A stretch of 10,228 nt of DNA from JALYXS01 sp051003795 (GTDB lineage Bacteria; Acidobacteriota; Terriglobia; Bryobacterales; Bryobacteraceae), in NCBI GenBank assembly GCA_051003795.1, contig JBPCKZ010000083.1, positions 1 through 10,228 on the forward strand. Reading direction: 5' to 3'. The notes under the pieces are model-generated. The model searched no databases. It saw only the letters and a list, made by a program, of their open reading frames with translations, and was not told the DNA's origin. Position numbers and translations under genes: made by a program. Positions within the stretch are counted from its first letter, which is position 1. Every line of letters begins with the position of its first letter. Positions 1 through 6,446 of this stretch are shown in pieces.

Positions 1-1
1 C

Positions 2-67
2 TTTCCCACCGCGCCCGCGGCGGTTCGTGTTCTCAAACCAAAAAAGCGGGCGGCTCGCGCCGCCTAA
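2..67 (+). pseudogene. Possible C-terminal tail of an insertion-sequence protein (partial)
   Basis: An open frame enters from the left edge and ends at the TAA at 65-67. It encodes about 21 residues ending in the basic/alanine tail KPKKRAARAA. I cannot recognise a family from so short a piece. The reason to think of a transposase or its helper is context: the stop is followed within ten bases by paired repeats that look like an insertion-sequence end (75-127). A different frame is open to the TAA at 94-96, so the frame choice is not certain. The rest of the gene lies outside the window. Confidence 0.3.
49..64. terminator. GC hairpin, terminator-like on the minus strand
   Basis: A perfect 6-bp stem GGCGGC/GCCGCC encloses a TCGC loop. 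Read on the minus strand the stem is followed after three bases by a run of six T (from the A-run at 40-45), resembling an intrinsic terminator for transcription entering from the right. On the plus strand it is followed by TAAAAA, so it is a poor plus-strand terminator. It overlaps the last codons of the possible transposase tail, so it may simply be coding sequence. Confidence 0.3.
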
Positions 68-74
68 AAACGAA

Positions 75-127
75 AACCGGACAGATCACGTGTTAATAGA
101 ACCGGACAACTTGACATGTTAACGACA
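75..127 (+). mobile_element. Probable right end of an insertion sequence with two subterminal repeats
   Basis: Two adjacent imperfect copies are visible. Both begin AACCGGACA (75-83 and 100-108) and both reach a TGTTAA core (91-96 and 118-123). The block ends in ...CGACA near 127, so read inward from the right it starts TGTCG. Tandem subterminal repeats with TG...CA tips are characteristic of IS21-type elements, so I infer an IS21-like end. The other end and the transposase are off the window, so neither family nor target duplication can be verified. It abuts the OsmC/Smr operon, whose promoter could lie in or just after it. Confidence 0.45.
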
Positions 128-210
128 GACGGAATGCGATACCGGGGAATCGGCGCGGTACTGGATGGCAATATCGGTTATGCTGGTGAAGCCGGGAAAT
201 CGGCCCGATC

Positions 211-687
211 ATGTCCGAAATCGCGTATCGTTCCAGCGTCCGCATCGAAAGGGTGAAAGGGCCGATTCGCAGAGCCTATCTTCCGGCCGAACCGCGGCCC
301 GTAATCTTCGGCGTGCACGGCGCGGTGGCCGAGCACTACAAAGTGTCTCCCGTCATTTCGGAACCCCACGCCACCACCTTGGACTACATTGTTGCCGCCG
401 CCGCGGGCTGACTTACCGGAACCTTGGGAGGCGCGCTGGAAGCGCGTCAAATCGATGCATCGGACGGGCGGCTGATTGCGGATGCCGTGGGCGAAATCGA
501 ATTGGAGGACAACGTCCTCGTGATCCGGCGAATCCATGTGCGGTTGCGGCTGAAGACCGGGGAGCCGCACCGGGAAGCGGCGAACCGCGTACACGGATTC
601 TTCGCGGACAAGTGCCCCGTCTACCGCAGCCTGAAAGCCGCGATCGCCATCACGACCGAGTTGATCTTTGAGCCGGACACTGCCTGA
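211..687 (+). CDS. OsmC-family protein, candidate selenoprotein (in-frame TGA read as Sec67)
   Basis: OsmC/Ohr-family proteins are thiol peroxidases that reduce hydroperoxides using a pair of conserved cysteines. Read through one TGA (409-411), the frame gives 158 residues, a normal OsmC size. Visible family features are an N-terminal strand region, HYKVSP near residue 45, TTLDYIVAAAAG leading into the central helix, then the TGA exactly where the first redox cysteine belongs (AAAAG-U-LTGT). After it come the GRLIADAVGEIEL strand region and the second cysteine in DKCPVYRSL (Cys135). There are 66 codons before the TGA and 91 intact codons after it, with no other stop or frameshift. A hairpin 25 nt after the TGA fits a bacterial SECIS. 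The only usable start is ATG 211, because a TGA at 187-189 closes the frame upstream; no strong ribosome site is seen. The Smr gene begins at the next base. The alternative is a nonsense-mutated pseudogene, since Cys TGC or TGT is one substitution from TGA. The OsmC call is firm; selenocysteine is likely but unproven. Confidence 0.82.
430..448 (+). promoter_or_regulatory. Candidate bacterial SECIS hairpin
   Basis: Directly downstream of the in-frame TGA of the OsmC gene, GGCGCGC (430-436) pairs with GCGCGUC (442-448): seven pairs, six Watson-Crick and one G-U, closing a UGGAA loop. There are 25 nt between the TGA and the loop. Known bacterial SECIS elements are short stems within the reading frame, with the loop about 16-37 nt after UGA and a guanosine in the first two loop positions; here G is loop position 2. 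It would recruit SelB with Sec-tRNA. GC-rich coding sequence can form hairpins by chance, so this is strong only together with the cysteine-position TGA. Confidence 0.6.
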
Positions 688-963
688 ATGGACGATCCGG
701 ACGATCCGGTCTACATTCCGATTACCGATGTGTTCGACCTGCACGCCGTTCCGTCTCGCGATGTGGAAGCCGTGGTCGCGGCGTATTTGGAGGAAGCCCG
801 CAAGCTTGGATTGAAGGCTCTACGCGTGATCCACGGCCGCGGGATCGGAGTGCGGCGGGAGACCGTTCGCCGGGTACTGTCGAGAACGGATTTCGTGGCG
901 GATTACCGCGATGCGCCAGCCGAAGCGGGCGGGTGGGGCGCCACCGTGGTCACGCTACTTTGA
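688..963 (+). CDS. Smr-domain protein (MutS2 C-terminal type)
   Basis: This 91-residue protein consists almost entirely of one Smr domain. The two family hallmarks are present: the DLH motif at residues 17-19 and HGRG at 48-51 within LRVIHGRGIGVRRETVRRVL. The ending GGWGATVVTLL is the usual last strand. Smr domains bind nucleic acid and several have endonuclease activity; stand-alone bacterial Smr proteins have poorly known substrates. The ATG immediately follows the OsmC stop (TGAATG), which indicates translational coupling and a shared transcript. If the upstream TGA at 409 were not read through, ribosomes would terminate far from this start, so expression of Smr might depend on selenocysteine insertion. 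The last nine bases overlap the convergent lytic transglycosylase gene. Confidence 0.85.
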   Translation: MDDPDDPVYIPITDVFDLHAVPSRDVEAVVAAYLEEARKLGLKALRVIHGRGIGVRRETVRRVLSRTDFVADYRDAPAEAGGWGATVVTLL

Positions 964-1599
964 CCCCGGCTTTAGACCCAGGTTGCCGAGGATTGTCTCG
1001 ACGTAGTGCATCGTTTCCGGGATTTGGGGAATTCCATCCGCGGCATCCACCCGCCCCGGCCCGGCGTTATATGCTCCCAGGACGCGGTTAAGATCTCCCG
1101 AATAGCGGTCCATCAGCCGCCTTAGCAGCCGCGCTCCGCCATCGACGTTTTCTTGCGGATCGAGGGGGTCTTGAACACCGAGATCGTCCGCCGTCGCGGG
1201 CATTAGTTGCATCAGTCCCAACGCCCCTTTGGCCGAGACGGCACAAGGGTAGAAGGCGGACTCCTGCCGGATTACCGCGTGGAGTAAAGCCGGGGATAAG
1301 CCTTGCTTCGCGGCCGCATTCTCAATCAGCGGCTCGATCGTGGAATCGGGCACCGGATCGCAATCGAATGCGGCGGCCGGGACCGGGCTCGGCGGAAGCG
1401 TCGATTCCAACACGAAGAACGAGCCGGGACGGGCGGGAGCGGCATGAGCCTGATTACCCAAGGACGCCTGCTGGAGGGCGATGGACGCTTGCTGCCTCGC
1501 GACGGAGGCCTCAAATGCGCTGGCGGAGGCGGACTGGGCTTGAATTCCGCGAAGGAAAATCGAGGCGAGAATCAGACAGGACCGCATCAAGGTATACAT
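955..1599 (-). CDS. Exported lytic transglycosylase (SLT domain)
   Basis: The 214-residue product has a hydrophobic N-terminus (LILASIF) ending near AQSASA, a probable signal peptide, then a low-complexity Ala/Gln segment (ASVARQQASIALQQASL) and a proline-rich linker. The SLT domain spans about residues 86-210. Visible hallmarks are IRQESAF with the catalytic Glu113, AKGALGLMQLMPATA, the NVDGGARLL helix, the GAYNAGPG loop and the MHYVETIL helix. The family cleaves peptidoglycan glycan strands to 1,6-anhydromuramic products in the periplasm. I chose ATG 1599; ATG 1587 (MRSCLIL...) gives a more typical signal peptide and is an equal alternative, and neither has a clear ribosome site. It lies 70 bases downstream of the permease gene on the same strand and its tail overlaps the opposing Smr gene by nine bases. 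Confidence 0.88.
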   Translation of the reverse strand: MYTLMRSCLILASIFLRGIQAQSASASAFEASVARQQASIALQQASLGNQAHAAPARPGSFFVLESTLPPSPVPAAAFDCDPVPDSTIEPLIENAAAKQGLSPALLHAVIRQESAFYPCAVSAKGALGLMQLMPATADDLGVQDPLDPQENVDGGARLLRRLMDRYSGDLNRVLGAYNAGPGRVDAADGIPQIPETMHYVETILGNLGLKPGSK

Positions 1600-1669
1600 C
1601 GAGCGAACCGCCGGAATTCTTTAGGCGGCTTACCGCTTCGCCCAGAATAATATTACGCCTGATTCATGT

Positions 1670-2878
1670 CTATTCGTAGCGCAAGGCTTCCGTCGGATTC
1701 AGTTTCGAGGCCCGATCGGCCGGGAGCAATCCAAAAATCAGCCCCACCACGCAAGAAACGCTGAACGCAATAATCACCGACGAAATCGAAATCGGAATCT
1801 TAATATTCTCGACGAAGAACTGCACGCTGAACGGAATAGCCACCCCCGCCAGAATCCCAATCACCCCGCCGCCCAGGCTGATCAAGATCGCCTCCATCAA
1901 GAACTGCATCAGGATCTCGCGCCGTGAAGCCCCCACGGCCATTCGCAGCCCAATCTCCCGCGTCCGCTCCGTTACCGTAACCAGCATGATGTTCATGATC
2001 CCGATTCCCGAAATTACCAGCGCAATCGCGGAAACCAGAATGAGCACCAGGGTCAGCACCAGGGCAATGCTCTTCGCGGCGTTGAGAATCGCCGTGAGAT
2101 TCTCGACCTTATAGCGCGCGCCCTGGCGGTGCCGGCTTTCCAGAATCTTCTGAACCATGCCGGTTACGGCTTCCACCTGCTCCGGCGAGCGCACCTGCAC
2201 ATAGAGCGGGTCGATCCGCTCTACCCGCGTGAAGTACTTCTGCACCGTGATCGGAATCAGAAACGTTTCGCGATTGAGTTCGGACTGCCCAAAGCTCTCC
2301 ACCTTCTCCTTAAAAGTGCCGATCACCGTGAATTGCAGCCCGTGCAATTTGATGATCTGCCCGATCGCCGCGCTTTGCCCTCCGTAAAGACGCAGCGCCA
2401 GCTTATCGGTAAGCAGCGCGACTTTCTGCCGCAGCTCCACGTCGCCCGTATCGAGAAACCGCCCCGCAAGCACCTGAAGGTTCCGAACCGGCTTATAGTA
2501 TTGATCCGACCCGATCACCAGAACATCCTCTTCCTTGTTCTGGATGATCATCCGGTCGAAGTTGGTCATGATGCCCGTGGCCGCGACGATCCGGTTGGCC
2601 AATTGCTCGCGAATGGCATCGACATCGGCCAGCTTGATGAAATCGGCATCGACCTGCGCGGCTGTTTGCTGGCTGCCCACCTCATACTGGGCGAAGATCA
2701 TATTCGAGCCGACGCCTTCGATCTGCTCGAGGATGTAGTTCTGGCTGGTAAGAGAAATGGTGACGACAAGAATGACCGACGCGTTGCCGATTACCATTCC
2801 GAGGCCGGTGAGGAAAGAGCGAATCGGATTGGCGCGCAAAGCCTGAAGACTGAAGCTGAGCGCTTCGCCTAGGTGCAT
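1670..2878 (-). CDS. MacB/FtsX-type ABC transporter permease
   Basis: The 402-residue protein has the architecture of MacB permeases without the fused ATPase. It has a cytoplasmic start (LGEALSFSLQALRANPIRSFLT), a first membrane helix around residues 22-45 (LGMVIGNASVILVVTI), a long periplasmic core domain to about residue 270, and three C-terminal helices. Between the second and third helices is the coupling segment RTREIGLRMAVGASRREIL, which contacts the ATPase. It ends in the family signature ADRASKLNPTEALRYE. Such permeases move peptides, lipoproteins or small molecules by mechanotransmission rather than by a classical channel. No ATPase or membrane-fusion gene adjoins it here, so the partners must be encoded elsewhere. 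Its ATG lies six bases after the stop of the TPR gene, indicating one operon. Confidence 0.9.
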   Translation of the reverse strand: MHLGEALSFSLQALRANPIRSFLTGLGMVIGNASVILVVTISLTSQNYILEQIEGVGSNMIFAQYEVGSQQTAAQVDADFIKLADVDAIREQLANRIVAATGIMTNFDRMIIQNKEEDVLVIGSDQYYKPVRNLQVLAGRFLDTGDVELRQKVALLTDKLALRLYGGQSAAIGQIIKLHGLQFTVIGTFKEKVESFGQSELNRETFLIPITVQKYFTRVERIDPLYVQVRSPEQVEAVTGMVQKILESRHRQGARYKVENLTAILNAAKSIALVLTLVLILVSAIALVISGIGIMNIMLVTVTERTREIGLRMAVGASRREILMQFLMEAILISLGGGVIGILAGVAIPFSVQFFVENIKIPISISSVIIAFSVSCVVGLIFGLLPADRASKLNPTEALRYE

Positions 2879-2884
2879 GGGCGA

Positions 2885-3739
2885 TTACACGCCCGACGCT
2901 TGTTTTAAAAGTTTTAAAGCCTCCGACTTGGGGGCGTCGTCCGGCGTGAGATTCGCGGCGAGATAGCGCTTCAGAAGCTCGCGCGCGGTCTCGATGTTGC
3001 GTTTCGATTTAACGTAGGCATCGGCGCGCGCGAACATCACCTTAGGCGAATCCGGTGCGACTTTTTGGGCTTGCGCGAACGCGCGTTCGGCTTCTTCGTA
3101 TCTTCCCTGTTTTGCCAGAAACTTGGCGAGATCGAGCACCCGGCCAACTTGACGAGGGGCCAGCGCCTCCGCCCGCCGCAGGAGTTCTTCGGCCGTTCCG
3201 AATTCCTTGTGCTCCTCTGCCAACCGCGCCTTGGCGTAATTGCCTTCGGCGGGATCGCGTTGCGCGATCTGGTTTGCCAGGCGCGAAGCTTTCTCAAAGC
3301 CGCCGCCCAGGAAGCCCGGAGCCTGGAGATAATACTCGAACAAATCGCTCACCGCTTCGGTGTTCGCCGGATTCAGTTGTACGGCCTTTTCGAGGTTGGC
3401 GCGCGACTTATTCGCGAATCCAGCGGCGGAAAGGGCGAACGATGTTTCGGCGCGGCGTCCGTACGCGCGCCCCAACCACGTGTAGGAATCCGAATCCCGC
3501 GGTGCGAACGACACGGCTTTTTCCAGCATTTCGACGGATTTCTTGTATTCGCCAAGCATGAAGTAGCTCTGCCCAAGCAGCCGCAACGCCGGTGCGCTTT
3601 GATCGGCCGACGGCGACAAAACCTCGATTGCAGCCTGAAATTCCGTGTGATTATAAAGCTTTTGAGCTTGGTCCAGATCCGGCGCGGCAGTAAGCGCCGC
3701 GGCGGCAAGGCACGTCAAAACCGTAATTCGTAACCTCAT
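2885..3739 (-). CDS. Exported TPR-repeat protein
   Basis: Starting at ATG 3739, the product is 284 residues. It has a signal peptide (MRLRITVLTCLAAAALTAAP) and then repeated helix pairs typical of tetratricopeptide repeats: units such as ALRLLGQSYFMLGEYKKSVE, SYTWLGRAYGRRA, AVSDLFEYYLQAP, KARLAEEHKEFGTAEELL and LAKFLAKQGRYEEAERAF. TPR proteins are protein-protein scaffolds, and the location should be periplasmic. An in-frame ATG at 3766 is possible, but 3739 is preferred because AGGGGA lies six bases upstream, the signal peptide begins there, and a TATAAT box at 3765-3770 would overlap the longer start. It is the first gene of the minus-strand run and is tightly followed by the permease, so it may be an accessory of that transporter. 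Confidence 0.85.
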   Translation of the reverse strand: MRLRITVLTCLAAAALTAAPDLDQAQKLYNHTEFQAAIEVLSPSADQSAPALRLLGQSYFMLGEYKKSVEMLEKAVSFAPRDSDSYTWLGRAYGRRAETSFALSAAGFANKSRANLEKAVQLNPANTEAVSDLFEYYLQAPGFLGGGFEKASRLANQIAQRDPAEGNYAKARLAEEHKEFGTAEELLRRAEALAPRQVGRVLDLAKFLAKQGRYEEAERAFAQAQKVAPDSPKVMFARADAYVKSKRNIETARELLKRYLAANLTPDDAPKSEALKLLKQASGV

Positions 3740-3764
3740 CCCTATTCCCCTAGCGATTGAAAAC

Positions 3765-3770
3765 ATTATA
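3765..3770 (-). promoter_or_regulatory. TATAAT -10 box for the TPR-permease operon
   Basis: The minus strand reads a perfect TATAAT 25 bases upstream of the preferred TPR start. Transcription would begin near 3757-3758, leaving a leader of about 18 bases that contains the AGGGGA ribosome site. No good -35 TTGACA is seen at the right spacing, so the box is suggestive only. Confidence 0.35.
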
Positions 3771-3861
3771 CCTAAGTACTAGATGCCCCCACCCTCGCGG
3801 AGGTTTCGGCCGGAACGACGTGGCGATAGCGTCACGAAATTCGCCGCCGTACTATTGGTTC

Positions 3862-4221
3862 ATGGCTTATGTGGCGCTGATCGCGGTCGGTTTGATTGCG
3901 GGAGTACTCGCGGGGATGTTCGGAATCGGCGGCGGCCTGGTGATCGTTCCCGGACTCATCTACGCAGCCAAGTTGAGCCAATCCGAGGCGATCGGAACTT
4001 CGCTTAGCGCGCTCGTTCTTCCGGTCGGCTTGCTGGGCGCCCTTGAGTATTACCGCACTGGCAATGTGAACGTGAAGGCCGCCCTGATCGTGGCGGCGGG
4101 ACTGCTCATCGGCACGTACTTCGGCGCCCGGATTCTGCTCTCCATGCAACCCCACATCGCGCGGCGCGTATACGCCGTATTCCTGCTGGTGATGGGCGCG
4201 CGGATGCTCTTTAAAAGCTGA
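3862..4221 (+). CDS. Half-size TauE/SafE (TSUP) family membrane protein
   Basis: The 119-residue protein shows the family's first-helix signature GVLAGMFGIGGGLVIVPGLIYA followed by SEAIGTSLSALVLPVG. Two or more further hydrophobic stretches follow (ALIVAAGLLIGTYFGARI and VYAVFLLVMGARMLF). TSUP proteins export sulfite, sulfonates or other small organosulfur anions; the substrate here cannot be told. Usual members have two such repeats in about 250 residues, so this is a single repeat and presumably a dimer. The frame is open back to an ATG at 3757, but those 35 extra residues are polar, unlike the family, and overlap the divergent promoter region; ATG 3862 puts the start directly before the first helix. 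No clear ribosome site is seen. Confidence 0.8.
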   Translation: MAYVALIAVGLIAGVLAGMFGIGGGLVIVPGLIYAAKLSQSEAIGTSLSALVLPVGLLGALEYYRTGNVNVKAALIVAAGLLIGTYFGARILLSMQPHIARRVYAVFLLVMGARMLFKS

Positions 4222-4334
4222 CTATTCGGACGCGGCGGCGGCTCTGGAGGCCAGCTTTGCTCAAGGCGGTCCGGCCGATCGCTCATCGCTACCCCCCTTC
4301 ACCTCGATTCTACGCCATCGTCGCGTCCCTTATA

Positions 4335-4889
4335 ATGTCGATAGTGGGTTCCCCCATCATCCTTTTGACGTTGTTTTCCGCCGCGTTGGCCCTTGCGGAC
4401 GTCCGTAACTGCGCCTGCGATGTCACCAAGCCGGATACGCTCGAAGCGCGCGAGTGCGGTCTTTGCAAAGCCGCCGAACGGCAGCCCGCCGAACCGCCTT
4501 TCTTCTTTGTGAAAGATAACAATCCGCGCAAGCCGAATCGCTGGCTCGTGTTGCCGCGCGCCCATTATAAAAGCGGGCATGCGCTCATTGAAATGCCGGC
4601 CGCGGAACGCACGGCCTTTTGGATGGCGGCGATTGAAAAAGCGAAATCGCTGTTCCCGGATTCCTGGGGTCTTGCGGTCAACGGTGAAGAGAGCCGCACG
4701 CAATGCCACGGCCATATTCACATCGGCAAGCTGCTCGATACCGCCGAGACGGCGAATTTCATCGTGGTGGACGGCCCAGCCGCCATCCCTTTGCCCGAAG
4801 GCGGCACGGGTCTTTGGGTTCATCCCGTCGGGAACAAGTTTCACGTGCACGGCGGCGAACAGATCAACGAAACTGTCCTGCAAAGGTAA
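4335..4889 (+). CDS. Exported HIT-like (histidine triad) hydrolase
   Basis: From ATG 4335 the protein is 184 residues with a signal peptide (SIVGSPIILLTLFSAALALA). A cysteine-rich segment follows with Cys26, Cys28, Cys41 and Cys44 (CAC and CGLC), possibly a metal site or disulfides. The HIT core shows the NRWLVLPRAHYKSG strand and the triad motif CHGHIHIGKLL (His125, His127, His129). HIT enzymes hydrolyse nucleotide or phosphate esters through a histidine nucleophile; an exported form with this motif resembles CDP-diacylglycerol pyrophosphatase-type proteins, but the substrate is unknown. The frame stays open to ATG 4257, but that start would bury the signal peptide. TATAAT overlaps the chosen ATG (4331-4336); if it is a promoter, a leaderless GTG at 4344 is conceivable. 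The dehydratase gene follows after three bases. Confidence 0.75.
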   Translation: MSIVGSPIILLTLFSAALALADVRNCACDVTKPDTLEARECGLCKAAERQPAEPPFFFVKDNNPRKPNRWLVLPRAHYKSGHALIEMPAAERTAFWMAAIEKAKSLFPDSWGLAVNGEESRTQCHGHIHIGKLLDTAETANFIVVDGPAAIPLPEGGTGLWVHPVGNKFHVHGGEQINETVLQR

Positions 4890-4892
4890 TGT

Positions 4893-6431
4893 ATGCAACT
4901 GCTCGAAATCGAAAAGCTTCCGACCGCGGAAAACTCCGCCATTCATCTGCATCCTTCGGATAATGTCGCGGTAGCGCGCGTGCCGTTATCGCCGGGCGCG
5001 GAGCTGAGCGTGGATGGCATTGCCGTCCGGGTCCTCGACCCCGTTCCCGCCGGACATAAAATCGCGCTGCAGCGGATCCAGTTGGGCGAAGTCATTCACC
5101 GCTACGGGCAGCGGATCGGACGCGCGAAACAGACCATCGAGCCGGGGCGCCACGTTCACACGCAGAACGTTTCCTTCCAGGAAACCGAGTTCGCCTACGA
5201 ATTCCCGCAAACCGAAACCCCGTTTCCGCCGGCGCCGGCAAGGATGCCGTCGTTTCTCGGCTTCGCGCGCGAAGATGGACGCGCGGGGACGCGCAACTAT
5301 ATCGCCGTGGTGGCGGCGAGCAATTGCGCCGCGCACACGGCCGAGCTGATCGCGGCGAGTTTCGAAGACGAGCGGCTGCCGCCTAACGTCGACGGCGTTG
5401 TGGCGTTCCCGCATGGCGAAGGCTGCGGCATGTCGATCGGCCCCGATACCGATCAGTTGCAGCGCACGCTGGCCGGAGTTCTGAACCACCCGAACGTTTC
5501 GGCGGCGGTGATTTTGGGCCTGGGCTGCGAGGTCAATCAGATCGACCATTACTTGGGGCCAAACGCCGCGCGTACCAGCCGATTGGTGGGCATGACTCTG
5601 CAAAACAGCGGCGGCACGCGCGGCGCTCTCGAAAAGGCGCGCAAGGAAATCCGCCAATTGATGGACCAATCCGGGGCGGAAACTCGCGTCGAGCTGCCCG
5701 CGTCCAAAATCGTTCTGGGACTCAACTGCGGCGGCTCCGATTCGTTCTCCGGCATTACGGCCAACCCCGCGCTGGGCGTCACTTCCGACATGCTCGCGGA
5801 GATTGGCGCGACCGCCGTGCTCGCCGAAACCACCGAAATTATCGGCGCGGAGCATCTTCTCGTCCGCCGCGCGCGCAACCGCCAGGTCGCCGAGAAGCTC
5901 CTGGGATGCATCGAGAGCTACAAGCGGTATCTAAAACGCTTTGACGGCAGTTTCGACGACAATCCCTCGCCTGGAAACAAGGAAGGCGGACTGACCAACA
6001 TCCTCGAGAAATCGTTGGGCGCGGTCGCCAAAGGCGGAACTTCCACCCTGACCGATGTGGTCGATTACGCCGAGCGCATCCGCACGCCCGGGTTCGTCTT
6101 TATGAACACGCCGGGCTACGATCCGGTTTCGCTGACGGGTTTGGCGGCGGGCGGCTGTAACGTAATCGCTTTCACGACGGGACGGGGCAGCGCCATTGGG
6201 TTCCCATCCATCCCGGTAATCAAGATTGCGAGCAACAGCTTCACCTATCGCCGCATGACGGAGAACATGGACATCAACGCCGGCGCAATTGCCGATGGCG
6301 AAAAGACCATTCCGCAAGTAGGGCGCGAGATTTTCGATCTGGTGCTGCGCGTCGCGTCAGGGGAACGCACCTGTGCCGAACGCCTGGGGCATAAAGAATT
6401 CGTTCCGTGGCGCATCGGCCCGGTAATGTAA
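4893..6431 (+). CDS. uxaA: UxaA/GarD-family sugar-acid dehydratase (altronate dehydratase-like)
   Basis: This full-length 512-residue protein has an N-terminal SAF domain (about residues 10-95) and the UxaA core. Family blocks are clear: FAREDGRAGTRNYIAVVAAS, LGCEVNQ (residues 210-216), LNCGGSDSFSGITANPALG (Cys279), AETTEIIGAEHLLVRRA, FMNTPGYDPVSLTGLAAGG, FTTGRGSAIGFP and MDINAG. Members dehydrate D-altronate to 2-keto-3-deoxygluconate or act on galactarate, using iron, in hexuronate or hexarate breakdown in the cytoplasm. The family is certain but the exact substrate is not, so the symbol is by best resemblance. AAAGG six bases before ATG supports the start. It sits three bases after the HIT gene and 15 before the DsbA-like gene. 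No other uronate-pathway gene is in the window, which is unusual for this enzyme. Confidence 0.88.
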   Translation: MQLLEIEKLPTAENSAIHLHPSDNVAVARVPLSPGAELSVDGIAVRVLDPVPAGHKIALQRIQLGEVIHRYGQRIGRAKQTIEPGRHVHTQNVSFQETEFAYEFPQTETPFPPAPARMPSFLGFAREDGRAGTRNYIAVVAASNCAAHTAELIAASFEDERLPPNVDGVVAFPHGEGCGMSIGPDTDQLQRTLAGVLNHPNVSAAVILGLGCEVNQIDHYLGPNAARTSRLVGMTLQNSGGTRGALEKARKEIRQLMDQSGAETRVELPASKIVLGLNCGGSDSFSGITANPALGVTSDMLAEIGATAVLAETTEIIGAEHLLVRRARNRQVAEKLLGCIESYKRYLKRFDGSFDDNPSPGNKEGGLTNILEKSLGAVAKGGTSTLTDVVDYAERIRTPGFVFMNTPGYDPVSLTGLAAGGCNVIAFTTGRGSAIGFPSIPVIKIASNSFTYRRMTENMDINAGAIADGEKTIPQVGREIFDLVLRVASGERTCAERLGHKEFVPWRIGPVM

Positions 6432-6446
6432 GCGGATATTTACGAT

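Noticed and set aside
211..411. A free-standing 66-residue protein ending at the TGA
   Set aside because: The sequence stops in the middle of the OsmC central helix and the same frame continues the domain, so it is not a natural small gene.
165..671. Plus-strand 168-residue ORF overlapping the OsmC gene in another frame
   Set aside because: It is arginine-rich with no family features, while the 211 frame carries an unmistakable OsmC domain on both sides of the TGA.
178..744. Long minus-strand ORF opposite the OsmC gene
   Set aside because: It has no recognisable domain and runs opposite clear OsmC and Smr coding sequence; it is a GC-rich antisense shadow.
3757..3861. Extended N-terminus of the TauE/SafE gene
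   Set aside because: The polar residues do not fit the family and overlap the divergent promoter region; ATG 3862 precedes the first helix.
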